Shown here piece after piece: positions 1 to 5,914 of a DNA stretch of 11,956 nt. The stretch spans positions 1 to 11,956 of the forward strand of contig JANXTP010000413.1 in NCBI GenBank assembly GCA_025352345.1, written 5' to 3'. The position numbers were made by a program, and so were the translations under genes. This DNA is from Burkholderiales bacterium (GTDB taxonomy: Bacteria > Pseudomonadota > Gammaproteobacteria > Burkholderiales > Burkholderiaceae_C). How positions within the stretch are numbered: position 1 is the stretch's first letter; every line of letters starts with the position of its first letter. The notes beneath the pieces are model-generated. The model saw only the letters and a program-made list of their open reading frames with translations. It was not told the DNA's origin and did no database searches.

Positions 1-1
1 G

Positions 2-346
2 GTCGCGGTGGTGATGGCCGGCTTGAACGAGCGGCGGCGCGAACTGGCGGTGCTGCGTGCGGTGGGCGCGGCGCCGCGCCATGTGCTGCTGTTGCTGGCC
101 GGTGAAGGGCTGCTCGTCACCCTGTGTGGTGCGCTGCTCGGTATGCTGGCGACGGGCCTGTTCATTGCGTTGGCAGCGCCGTGGGTGCAGGCGCATTTCG
201 GCGTCAACCTGAAACTTTCCGCCCCCAGCCCGGCTCAATGGGGGCTGTTCGCCGCCGTCGTGGCGGCGGGTGCGGTCGCCAGCCTGATCCCGGCTTGGCG
301 TGCCTATCGATTGTCCCTGGCCGATGGCCTGTCCCCGAGGGTGTGA
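2..346 (+). CDS. ABC transporter permease, FtsX/MacB-type, C-terminal part (5' end outside window)
   Basis: This is the last ~114 residues of an inner-membrane permease. The reading frame is open to the left edge, so the true start lies outside the window. The visible part begins with the cytoplasmic loop typical of the FtsX family (NERRRELAVLRAVGA followed by PRHV), which couples the membrane domain to the ATPase. Two hydrophobic segments follow: one around LLLLAGEGLLVTLCGALLGM and its continuation, and a final one around GLFAAVVAAGAVASLIPAWR. The end carries the usual short cytoplasmic PAWRAYR tail. FtsX-type permeases of this class move lipoproteins, peptides or other substrates by mechanotransmission rather than by a simple pore. 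The substrate cannot be read from this fragment. A DUF3299 gene follows 2 nt after the stop, so the two are co-transcribed and probably co-functional. Family assignment is firm; substrate is unknown. Confidence 0.88.
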   Translation, partial: VAVVMAGLNERRRELAVLRAVGAAPRHVLLLLAGEGLLVTLCGALLGMLATGLFIALAAPWVQAHFGVNLKLSAPSPAQWGLFAAVVAAGAVASLIPAWRAYRLSLADGLSPRV

Positions 347-348
347 AC

Positions 349-966
349 ATGCAGAACAGATCGTGGGTGAGGTGGGCTGCGGCCAAGACGCTGGCGCTGG
401 TGCTGGGTGTGGTTGTGTGTATCGGCGCTGGCGCGGCGAGTGCTGCCACCACCTCGGCGAGCCAGCCGATTGGCGGTACTGGTGTCAGCAAGCCGGTGGC
501 CGCCGGCGCGTTTCGCGAGATCAAATGGGACGATCTGGTGCCCAAGAACTGGGACCCGCTGAAAGAGTTCAAGAACATGAACTTCAGCCTGATGAACGAC
601 AGCGATCCGCGCGCCAACGAGATGCTCAAGCGCATGCGCGAAACCTGGGACAACGCGCCGACCAACAACGACATGGATGGCGCATCGGTGCGCATTCCCG
701 GCTACCTGGTGCCGCTGGAGGACACCAAGATCGGTCTGAAGGAATTCCTGCTGGTGCCATATTTCGGTGCCTGCATCCACACACCACCACCGCCAGCCAA
801 CCAGATCATCTACGTGAAGGCCGAGAAGCCACCGAAGGGCTTTCATTCGATGGACACGGTGTGGGTCAGCGGCACGCTGAAGACGCTGCGCAGCGACAGC
901 TACATGGGAGCCAGCGGCTACCGCATGGACGCGGTGGTGGTCGAGCCGTACGTCGAACCGAAGTGA
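349..966 (+). CDS. DUF3299 family exported protein
   Basis: The 205-residue protein begins with a signal peptide: a basic start (MQNRSWVRW), a hydrophobic stretch around residues 14-28, and a likely cut after an ASA or SAA motif near residue 32. The mature protein is therefore expected in the periplasm. Its middle holds the DUF3299 hallmark, an IPGYLVPLE strand followed by FLLVPYFGACIHTPPPPANQ. The Cys-Ile-His and proline cluster is the strongly conserved core. Further on are a VWVSGTL strand and a YRMDAVVVEPY end. The family has no established biochemical activity; the conserved Cys/His suggests metal binding, which is inference. The gene starts 2 nt after the stop of an FtsX-type permease gene, and DUF3299 genes are commonly found beside such transporters. 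A longer in-frame reading beginning in the permease gene was rejected because the ATG at 349 gives a clean signal peptide. Confidence 0.9.
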   Translation: MQNRSWVRWAAAKTLALVLGVVVCIGAGAASAATTSASQPIGGTGVSKPVAAGAFREIKWDDLVPKNWDPLKEFKNMNFSLMNDSDPRANEMLKRMRETWDNAPTNNDMDGASVRIPGYLVPLEDTKIGLKEFLLVPYFGACIHTPPPPANQIIYVKAEKPPKGFHSMDTVWVSGTLKTLRSDSYMGASGYRMDAVVVEPYVEPK

Positions 967-978
967 TCCGGCCGCCGC

Positions 979-1630
979 TCAGGCGTGGGTGACGACGCGA
1001 TCGCGCCCGCCCTTCTTGGCGGCGTACAAGGCCGCATCGGCGCGTGAGATCAGCGAGGCCGCGTCGTCGGCCGGCTTCATCGCGGTGACGCCACCCGAGA
1101 TGGTGACCGTCAACAGCACTTCTTGCGTCGTGCGGTTGCGGACACAGCAAGGCTTCGCTGGTGGCGCGGTCCAGGTCGCCGCGCAGCTTGTTGATCTCGT
1201 CCTGGCTGAGCGACACCTTGTGTTGCAGCGCTTCGACCGAACCCCTCATTTTGGCGGTGCCCGCCATCACTTCGGTGAGCCGTGGCCGCAGTTGCTCGAC
1301 ATCGCGCGAGGCCCGCGCCTTGTTCAGACCGTTGAGCTGGTCGCCGAAGGCCCCGGCCTGGTCGCCGGTCTGCGACGCCGATTGCGCCACGCTGGCCAGC
1401 AGCCGCTCCGTCCCGTCGCTGATCTGCGCCATCATCTCCTCGTCGGCAAGGGCGAGGTTCGGGTCCTCTTTCCAGGCTTGGTCGAGCGCCGCGGTCAGCG
1501 CCGGGTTGATGCCTGCCACGTACTCGTACCACGGCGTGAAGGTGACCGGATTGAATGCGGTCTCGTGCTTCCCCATGTGTCCCAAGGCCAAGCGGAGCAG
1601 CTCTGCGGTTCGCTTTTTGGGTTCTGGCTA
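979..1630 (-). pseudogene. Diguanylate cyclase (GGDEF) pseudogene, catalytic core deleted
   Basis: Two remnants of one gene lie on the minus strand. The upstream remnant (about 1627-1145) encodes KKRTAELLRLALGHMGKHE, then a PVTFTPWYEYVAG motif and a long helical region ending in RATSEALL. This is the usual N-terminal part of a Burkholderiales cytosolic GGDEF protein, just before the expected DPLTGLxNR. The downstream remnant (about 1140-979) encodes RNRTTQEVLLTVTISGGV, then ISRADAALYAAKKGGRD and a stop; this is the last ~50 residues of a GGDEF domain. The section between, which would hold the GGDEF active site and metal/GTP residues (roughly 110 residues in intact relatives), is absent. The two remnants are in different frames. 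Upstream, the reading frame is closed by TAG at 1630-1628, exactly where an ATG would be expected. A truncated product from a TTG at 1591 or ATG at 1576 could be made but would lack cyclase activity. Confidence 0.85.
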
Positions 1631-1643
1631 TCTCACGGTGCGT

Positions 1644-1714
1644 TTTCAACTACTTTCAACAACGCTCGACGACTGTCTTCAGGCGCTCAAAGTCTAGGTT
1701 CATTTCTTTTCAAC
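1644..1714. repeat. Three copies of TTTCAAC (GTTGAAA on the minus strand)
   Basis: TTTCAAC occurs at 1644-1650, 1654-1660 and 1708-1714. The first two are spaced exactly 10 bp start to start, about one helical turn. They sit in the AT-richer stretch upstream of the GGDEF pseudogene on the minus strand, where that gene's promoter would be. They could be protein-binding half-sites or simple chance in a short AT-rich patch. Confidence 0.3.
1656..1703 (-). other. Possible 15-codon leader ORF or gene remnant upstream of the GGDEF pseudogene
   Basis: On the minus strand an ATG at 1703 opens a short frame, MNLDFERLKTVVERC, ended by TGA at 1658-1656. A purine-rich GAAAAGAA lies directly before the ATG and could serve as a weak ribosome binding site. 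The composition (amphipathic helix, Leu/Val/Glu/Arg) looks like a real protein start rather than random sequence. It is out of frame with the GGDEF remnant that begins about 26 nt beyond its stop. It may be the old N-terminus of that gene after a frameshift, a fragment of another gene, or chance. Expression cannot be judged from sequence alone. Confidence 0.2.
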
Positions 1715-1750
1715 ACAAGAGTGTCGGCCTGCCGTTTGCTTGTCTTCCAC

Positions 1751-1766
1751 CTGACCAAGGGGTCAG
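1751..1766. repeat. Perfect inverted repeat CTGACC-AAGG-GGTCAG
   Basis: Six-base arms flank a 4-base spacer in the gap between the GGDEF pseudogene and the DUF1841 gene. It lies 52 bp upstream of the DUF1841 start. No T-run follows on either strand, so it does not look like a standard terminator. An operator or a small RNA hairpin in the 5' leader of the DUF1841 mRNA is possible. Confidence 0.35.
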
Positions 1767-1818
1767 CAGCAGCCAGTGCCCCTGGAGATGCGCGCCACCA
1801 CATGCTGACAATCAAGCC

Positions 1819-2253
1819 ATGTTCACGCCCTCTCAACACGATGTGCGACGCTTCTTCTGCGAGGCGCACGCCAAGGCGCTCGGTGGGTCGCCGATGACTG
1901 CGCTGGAAATCGTCGCCGTCGACTGGATCGCCCTGCACCCGGAGTACCACGCTGAACTCGCCGATGTCAATGCCGCGCTGGCGGCCGTTTACGACATCGA
2001 TGCCGGCCGCACCAATCCGTTCCTGCACCTGTCCATGCATCTGTCGATCAGCGAGCAGGTGTCGATCGATCAGCCGCGCGGCATCAGGCAGGCGGTCGAA
2101 CTGCTGGCCGCACGGCGCGGCTCGCTGCACGACGCGCACCACGAAGTGATGGAGTGCCTGGGCGAGATGATGTGGGCTTCGCAGCGCAGCGGCCTGCCCC
2201 CCGACGGCGAACGCTACATCGATGCCGTGCGGCGTTGCGCAACGCGGTATTGA
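1819..2253 (+). CDS. DUF1841 family protein
   Basis: This is a 144-residue soluble protein without signal peptide or membrane segment, matching the usual length of the DUF1841 family of Beta- and Gammaproteobacteria. Recognisable family features are the start MFTPSQHDVRRFFCEA, the block LEIVAVDWIALHPEYH, the highly conserved TNPFLHLSMHLSISEQ followed by SIDQPRGIR, and the end block HHEVMECLGEMMW. Several His and Glu residues in the last two blocks are conserved, but no function is established for the family. The start at 1819 was chosen because the family begins MFxPS; no clear Shine-Dalgarno sequence precedes it. The frame is open further upstream, but that stretch has no family similarity. 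It stands alone, flanked by a pseudogene and a secreted hydrolase gene with a 144-bp gap after it. Confidence 0.9.
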   Translation: MFTPSQHDVRRFFCEAHAKALGGSPMTALEIVAVDWIALHPEYHAELADVNAALAAVYDIDAGRTNPFLHLSMHLSISEQVSIDQPRGIRQAVELLAARRGSLHDAHHEVMECLGEMMWASQRSGLPPDGERYIDAVRRCATRY

Positions 2254-2362
2254 GGGCGCATCGCCCTGCGCTTGGACGAGTGCGTGCCCACCGTCGCTTG
2301 ATAACCAGCCCCCCTAGAACGAAGGGCTCGCTGAAACGCAGCCGTCGTGGCTTCGGTGCTAC

Positions 2363-2378
2363 CGTGAAGTTTTTCACG
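2363..2378. promoter_or_regulatory. Perfect inverted repeat CGTGAA-GTTT-TTCACG ahead of the hydrolase start
   Basis: Six-base arms with a 4-base loop lie immediately upstream of the ribosome binding site of the SGNH hydrolase gene, with 8 nt between the repeat and GGAG. It could be an operator overlapping the promoter/leader or an mRNA hairpin near the start. The gap 2254-2397 otherwise shows no strong sigma-70 or sigma-54 promoter that I can support. Confidence 0.3.
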
Positions 2379-2386
2379 CTGCTGAT

Positions 2387-2390
2387 GGAG
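2387..2390 (+). promoter_or_regulatory. Shine-Dalgarno GGAG for the SGNH hydrolase gene
   Basis: GGAG sits 7 nt before the ATG at 2398, normal spacing. It supports that ATG as the true start; the signal peptide begins directly from it. Confidence 0.6.
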
Positions 2391-2397
2391 TACTGAA

Positions 2398-3441
2398 ATG
2401 CTAAGACCTGTGGTTTGCCGTGATCGGATTCGGGTTGCTTCGTTGCTGCTTGCTGCTTTGGTCGCAGCCCCAGCCCAGGCTTACAGCAGCCTGTTCGTTT
2501 TTGGCGACAGCTTGTCGGACCCTGGCAACAACGCGGCGGTGCTGTTCAGTCCACCGTATTCCGACCCGCCGTTTTCTCTGTCGCCCACCTTGCCCGCGCA
2601 GATTACGAGCAACATGTTCGTCGCTTTTTCGCCCTATGCGTCGGGTACCTATTCCAACGGGCCGGTTTGGGCCCAAATCCTGGCACCCCGGCTGGGGGCG
2701 GGCATCACGGCGAACGCATGGCTGCAAGGCGGCACTAACTTTGCCTTCGGCGGCGCCGAGACCAGCTTTGCGGCGCCCATCCCGGGATTTCCTGGCGCCA
2801 CCACTTTCAGTCTGCAAAGCCAGCTCAGTGCCTACTTGACGCAATCCGGTGGGGCGGCGGACGCCGATGCACTGTATGTGCTGGAAGGCGGCGCCAACAA
2901 CGTTCGTCGCTTGCTTGGTACGGGCCAGGTGTTCAACTCAACGACTGTCGCCCTGGAGGCAACAAACTACGCCAACGATGTCGGGGGCTTGGTCGATCAA
3001 TTGCAGGCTGCCGGCGCCAACCACATCATCGTCTGGAACACGCCGAACGTGGGCCTGAACCCGGAGTCGATGTTTTTTGGGTCAACCCTGTCGTTTGCGG
3101 CGTCGGCGGCTGCAGAGCAGTTCAACAATGCGCTGGCCACCCGCCTTGCCGGTGAAGCTGGCGTCAAGACCTTCGACGTGTACTCGACCTCTGCGGCCAT
3201 TGCGAGCAACCCTGCCGCATTCGGCTTCACCAACGTCAACACGGCTTGTGGCAACAATGCGAGCGGTTGCGGCGCGAACCCGCTGTACTGGGACAGCATT
3301 CATCCTACGACGGCCGCTCATCGACTGCTTGCCGATGGCGTGTTCGCGTTGGCAGTGCCTGTCCCTGAGCCCTCGACCTATGCCTTGTTTGCGGTCGGCC
3401 TTGTCGGCTGCGGTTGGGCAGCGCGCCGCCGTCTCAGCTGA
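2398..3441 (+). CDS. Secreted SGNH/GDSL-family lipase/esterase with PEP-CTERM anchor
   Basis: The 347-residue protein has an N-terminal signal peptide (hydrophobic core about residues 13-26, cut after AQA near residue 28). An SGNH hydrolase domain follows. Block I is FVFGDSLSDPGNN, with the nucleophile Ser38. Block II is the NFAFGGAET region around Gly118/119. Block III reads GGANN, keeping the oxyanion-hole Asn167 but with Asn168 where GAND is usual. Block V is WDSIHP, with Asp299 and His302 completing the triad. The C-terminus is a PEP-CTERM signal: VPEPSTYAL at 322-330, a hydrophobic span, and a basic AARRRLS end. Such tails are recognised by exosortase, which is expected elsewhere in the genome. 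The protein is therefore likely exported and processed at the cell envelope or into exopolysaccharide. It probably hydrolyses esters; the substrate is unknown. It appears monocistronic. Confidence 0.92.
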   Translation: MLRPVVCRDRIRVASLLLAALVAAPAQAYSSLFVFGDSLSDPGNNAAVLFSPPYSDPPFSLSPTLPAQITSNMFVAFSPYASGTYSNGPVWAQILAPRLGAGITANAWLQGGTNFAFGGAETSFAAPIPGFPGATTFSLQSQLSAYLTQSGGAADADALYVLEGGANNVRRLLGTGQVFNSTTVALEATNYANDVGGLVDQLQAAGANHIIVWNTPNVGLNPESMFFGSTLSFAASAAAEQFNNALATRLAGEAGVKTFDVYSTSAAIASNPAAFGFTNVNTACGNNASGCGANPLYWDSIHPTTAAHRLLADGVFALAVPVPEPSTYALFAVGLVGCGWAARRRLS

Positions 3442-3485
3442 GTCTGGCGTTCAGCGGCGCTTCAGCAGTGCCGGTCTAACATCGA

Positions 3486-3490
3486 AGGAG
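3486..3490 (+). promoter_or_regulatory. Strong but very close Shine-Dalgarno (AGGAG) for the PAP2 gene
   Basis: AGGAG ends only 1 nt before the ATG at 3492, much closer than the usual 5-9 nt. An in-frame TAA at 3477-3479 excludes an upstream start, and no good alternative start lies close downstream. Either translation begins with this short spacing or the site is suboptimal. Confidence 0.5.
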
Positions 3491-3491
3491 A

Positions 3492-4181
3492 ATGAGCCTT
3501 CGACCCCTGACCGCAGCGCGTGATGCCGCCTGGATTGCCCTGAGCTTGCTGGGCTTGCTGGTCTGGGACGCTTCCGGCCTCGACCTGACCGTCGAGCGCT
3601 GGTTTGGTGATGCCCAGGGCTTCCACCTCAAGAGCCACTGGTTCTTCGCGCAAGTGCTCCACGAAGGTGGGCGTTGGGTCAGCGCAGCGGCCATCGTCGC
3701 GGTGCTGATCAACGTGTTCAGGCCCTGGTCTTTCGCTCGCGAGATGAATCGAGCGACACGAATCTGGTGGTTCGCCGTTGTCGTGATCTGCCTGCTGCTG
3801 ATCCCGACCCTGAAGCAGCTCAGTACCACCAGCTGCCCCTGGGACCTGGCCGAGTTCGGTCGCTCGGCGTCGCATGTGTCGCATTGGGCTTTTGGCGTCA
3901 ACGACGGTGGGCCCGGTCGCTGCTTCCCGTCAGGTCACGCGTCGGCGGCGTTCAGCCTGCTCGGTGGCTGGTTTGCACTGCGCGGCACCTCACCCCGTGC
4001 CGCGCGCCACTGGCTGACAGGCGTGTGGGTTTTCGGTGCTCTGTTTAGCATGGCACAAAGCGTTCGCGGCGCACACTTCCCCAGCCATTCGATGTGGACC
4101 GCCTGGGTGTGCTTCACGACCAGTGCGCTGCTGTGGCATGCGGCGCAGCCGCTGCTGAACCGCCGACGCGCAGAAAGCTGA
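3492..4181 (+). CDS. PAP2-family membrane phosphatase
   Basis: This 229-residue integral membrane protein has several hydrophobic segments: about residues 13-30, 63-77, 92-106, 150-165, 174-190 and 203-217. The phosphatase signature is partly visible. Lys108 (PTLKQL) with Pro116 fits motif 1. PSGHASAAF at 146-154 is a clear motif 2 with His149. RGAHFPSHSMWT at 192-203 is motif 3, with Arg192 and His199. Motif 3 has six rather than five residues between Arg and His and lacks the terminal Asp, as in a divergent PAP2 subgroup common in Beta- and Gammaproteobacteria. Members dephosphorylate lipid phosphates such as undecaprenyl pyrophosphate, phosphatidic acid or lipid A at the outer face of the inner membrane; which of these applies cannot be told here. 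It stands between the hydrolase gene and convergent panC, with its own ribosome binding site. Confidence 0.87.
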   Translation: MSLRPLTAARDAAWIALSLLGLLVWDASGLDLTVERWFGDAQGFHLKSHWFFAQVLHEGGRWVSAAAIVAVLINVFRPWSFAREMNRATRIWWFAVVVICLLLIPTLKQLSTTSCPWDLAEFGRSASHVSHWAFGVNDGGPGRCFPSGHASAAFSLLGGWFALRGTSPRAARHWLTGVWVFGALFSMAQSVRGAHFPSHSMWTAWVCFTTSALLWHAAQPLLNRRRAES

Positions 4182-4200
4182 CACCGGCGCTGACACCGGC
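4177..4200. repeat. Exact tandem duplication of a 12-bp unit (GCTGACACCGGC) at the 3' end of the PAP2 gene
   Basis: Two perfect head-to-tail copies, 4177-4188 and 4189-4200, start in the PAP2 gene's penultimate codon and include its TGA stop. They fall in the 29-bp gap between convergent PAP2 and panC genes. This looks like recent slippage, because both copies are identical. Confidence 0.8.
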
Positions 4201-4208
4201 GCCGTGTC
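4192..4208. terminator. Weak candidate bidirectional hairpin between convergent PAP2 and panC genes
   Basis: GACAC and GTGTC arms flank CGGCGCC, which sits just after the PAP2 stop and just before the panC stop codon. The position is right for a shared terminator. The stem is only 5 bp, however, and no T-run follows on either strand, so intrinsic termination is doubtful. Confidence 0.2.
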
Positions 4209-4210
4209 GT

Positions 4211-5053
4211 TCAGACCCGGAACTCGAGGTTGTCGATCAACCGTGTGGCGCCGAGCCGCGCGGCGCCGAGTGCGACCCACGCGCCTCCACGCTCGTCGTC
4301 GTCTATGGGGGCACTCAGGTCGCCCTGGCGGCGCACCGTCAGGTAGTCGGGCTGCCAGCCCTGGGCCGTCAGCGCCGCGATGGCCTGCGCTTCCAGCACT
4401 TCCAATGGCGACACGCCGTCGCCGAAGCGTTCGGCCAGCGTGCGCAATGCCTGCGCCAGCTCGGTCGCCTTCGCGCGCTCGGCAGCGCTCAGGTAACCGT
4501 TGCGTGACGACAGCGCCAGACCGTCTTCGGCGCGCGAGGTCTCGGCCGCCTCGATGACGATGGGCAGCGCGAACTGCTGCGTCATCCGGCGAATCACCAT
4601 CAGCTGCTGGTAATCCTTCTTGCCGAACAGTGCGATGCGCGGCTGCGCAGCGTTGAAAAGCTTCATCACGACGGTGCTGACGCCGGTGAAGAAGCCCGGC
4701 CGGAAATGGCCTTCGAGGATGTCTGCCAGGGCCGGGTCGGGGTGCACCTGGAACGTCTGTGGCTCGGGGTAGAGCTCGTGCTCGTCGGGCGCAAAAACGA
4801 TGTTGCAACCGGCCGGCCTCAGCAGTTCGCAATCGCGCTCCAGCGTGCGCGGGTAGCGGTCGAAATCCTCGTGAGGCGCGAATTGCAGGCGGTTGACGAA
4901 GATGCTGACGACGACCGGCAGTCCATGCACCGCCGCCTGCCCCACCAGCGCGAGGTGGCCGTCGTGCAGGTTGCCCATCGTCGGCACGAAGGCGCAGGTG
5001 CCGGGCACCGGCAGCGCGGCGCGGAGGGCGGCGATGGTGTGCACGACCAACAT
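4211..5053 (-). CDS. panC: Pantothenate synthetase (pantoate--beta-alanine ligase)
   Basis: The enzyme joins (R)-pantoate and beta-alanine with ATP, through a pantoyl-adenylate, giving pantothenate, the precursor of coenzyme A. The 280-residue length is normal. Visible motifs are PTMGNLHDGH (24-33, the HIGH-like ATP site), FVNRLQF (52-58) with Gln57 for pantoate, GKKDYQQ (144-150), and LSSRNGYLS (181-189, the KMSKS-like loop). The usual FVNP has Arg55 in place of Pro, a variant I believe is common in Burkholderiales. I chose the ATG at 5053 because E. coli PanC also begins Met-Leu and a GGAT lies 8 nt upstream. A TTG two codons earlier (5059), overlapping the panB stop as TTGA, is the alternative. 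Immediate adjacency to panB indicates translational coupling. Confidence 0.95.
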   Translation of the reverse strand: MLVVHTIAALRAALPVPGTCAFVPTMGNLHDGHLALVGQAAVHGLPVVVSIFVNRLQFAPHEDFDRYPRTLERDCELLRPAGCNIVFAPDEHELYPEPQTFQVHPDPALADILEGHFRPGFFTGVSTVVMKLFNAAQPRIALFGKKDYQQLMVIRRMTQQFALPIVIEAAETSRAEDGLALSSRNGYLSAAERAKATELAQALRTLAERFGDGVSPLEVLEAQAIAALTAQGWQPDYLTVRRQGDLSAPIDDDERGGAWVALGAARLGATRLIDNLEFRV

Positions 5054-5055
5054 GG

Positions 5056-5892
5056 TCAATATCCGTGCAGCGTTGGGTCGGGAAAGCGGCGCGTCTTCAC
5101 GTCAGCCACGTAGGTCGCGATCGCGGCCTCGATCGACGCGGCCCCCTGCATGAAGTCGCGCACGAAGCGCGGCTGCTTGCCGTGGCCCAGGCCCAGCATG
5201 TCGTGCAGCACCAGCACCTGGCCCGCGCAATCGACACCAGCACCGATGCCGATCGTCGGAATCGGAAGGCTCGCGGTGATGGCCGCGGTGACGGCCGACG
5301 GCATCAACTCCAGGACCAGCATCGCGGCGCCGGCGTCGGCCAGCTGTTGCGCATGCAGTCGCAGCGTGGTGGCCGAGGCCTCGTCGCGGCCCTGGATGCG
5401 GTAGCCGCCCAGCGCATGCACCGATTGCGGCGTCAGCCCCAGGTGCGCGCAGACCGGGATGCCGCGCTGCGTCAGGAAGCGCACCGTGTCGGCGGTCCAG
5501 CCGCCGCCTTCGAGCTTGACCATGTGGGCCCCCGCCTGCATCAGCGCGGTGGCGCTTTCCATCGCCTGCGCGTGGGACTGCTGGTAGCTGCCGAACGGCA
5601 GGTCGCCGATGACCCAGGCGCTGCGGTTGCCCTGTGCGACGCAGCGCACGTGGTACGCCATGTCGGTCAGCGTCACCGGCAGCGTGCTGCCCAGGCCTTG
5701 CAGCACCATGCCCAGCGAATCACCGATCAACAGGCAATCGACGCCCGCGTGGTCGAGCACGCGGGCAAACGCGGCGTCGTAGCAGGTCAGCATGCTGATC
5801 GGCTCGCCGGCCACATGCATCTCGCGCAACCGATGCAGCGTGATCGGCTTGCGCCCGGCCGGTGCGGCGTCGGGGGACGGGTGAACGCTCAT
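5056..5892 (-). CDS. panB: 3-methyl-2-oxobutanoate hydroxymethyltransferase (ketopantoate hydroxymethyltransferase)
   Basis: PanB transfers a hydroxymethyl group from 5,10-methylene-tetrahydrofolate to 2-oxoisovalerate, giving ketopantoate, the first step of pantothenate synthesis in the cytoplasm. The 278-residue TIM-barrel enzyme shows MLTCYDAAFARVLD (34-47), IGDSLGMVLQG (56-66) with the metal-binding Asp58-Ser59, VIGDLPFGSY (94-103), KLEGG (126-130) with Lys126 and Glu128, VLELMP (193-198) with the catalytic base Glu195, and the IGIGAG loop. The start MSVHPSPDAAPAGRKPITL gives a short extra N-terminal tail compared with E. coli. The gene lies 22 nt after bioB and directly before panC. The panE or ilvC step, and panD for beta-alanine, must be encoded elsewhere. 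Confidence 0.96.
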   Translation of the reverse strand: MSVHPSPDAAPAGRKPITLHRLREMHVAGEPISMLTCYDAAFARVLDHAGVDCLLIGDSLGMVLQGLGSTLPVTLTDMAYHVRCVAQGNRSAWVIGDLPFGSYQQSHAQAMESATALMQAGAHMVKLEGGGWTADTVRFLTQRGIPVCAHLGLTPQSVHALGGYRIQGRDEASATTLRLHAQQLADAGAAMLVLELMPSAVTAAITASLPIPTIGIGAGVDCAGQVLVLHDMLGLGHGKQPRFVRDFMQGAASIEAAIATYVADVKTRRFPDPTLHGY

Positions 5893-5914
5893 GGGGCAGC
5901 GGTACTACTTTGGT

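Noticed and set aside
124..348. Upstream extension of the DUF3299 reading frame to 124
   Set aside because: It overlaps the permease gene in another frame. The ATG at 349 gives a proper signal peptide directly after the permease stop.
989..1897. 302-codon plus-strand open frame across the GGDEF pseudogene
   Set aside because: The minus strand carries the readable GGDEF remnants; this frame is their complement and shows no family similarity.
3990..4832. 280-codon minus-strand open frame overlapping panC and the PAP2 gene
   Set aside because: It is a frame-shifted shadow of panC with Arg/Ala/Pro-rich sequence and no family features; the panC frame holds all the motifs.
4892..4900. PanC FVNR instead of FVNP as a damaging change
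   Set aside because: All other active-site motifs are intact, and I believe the Arg variant is common in Burkholderiales PanC, so it is not taken as a defect.
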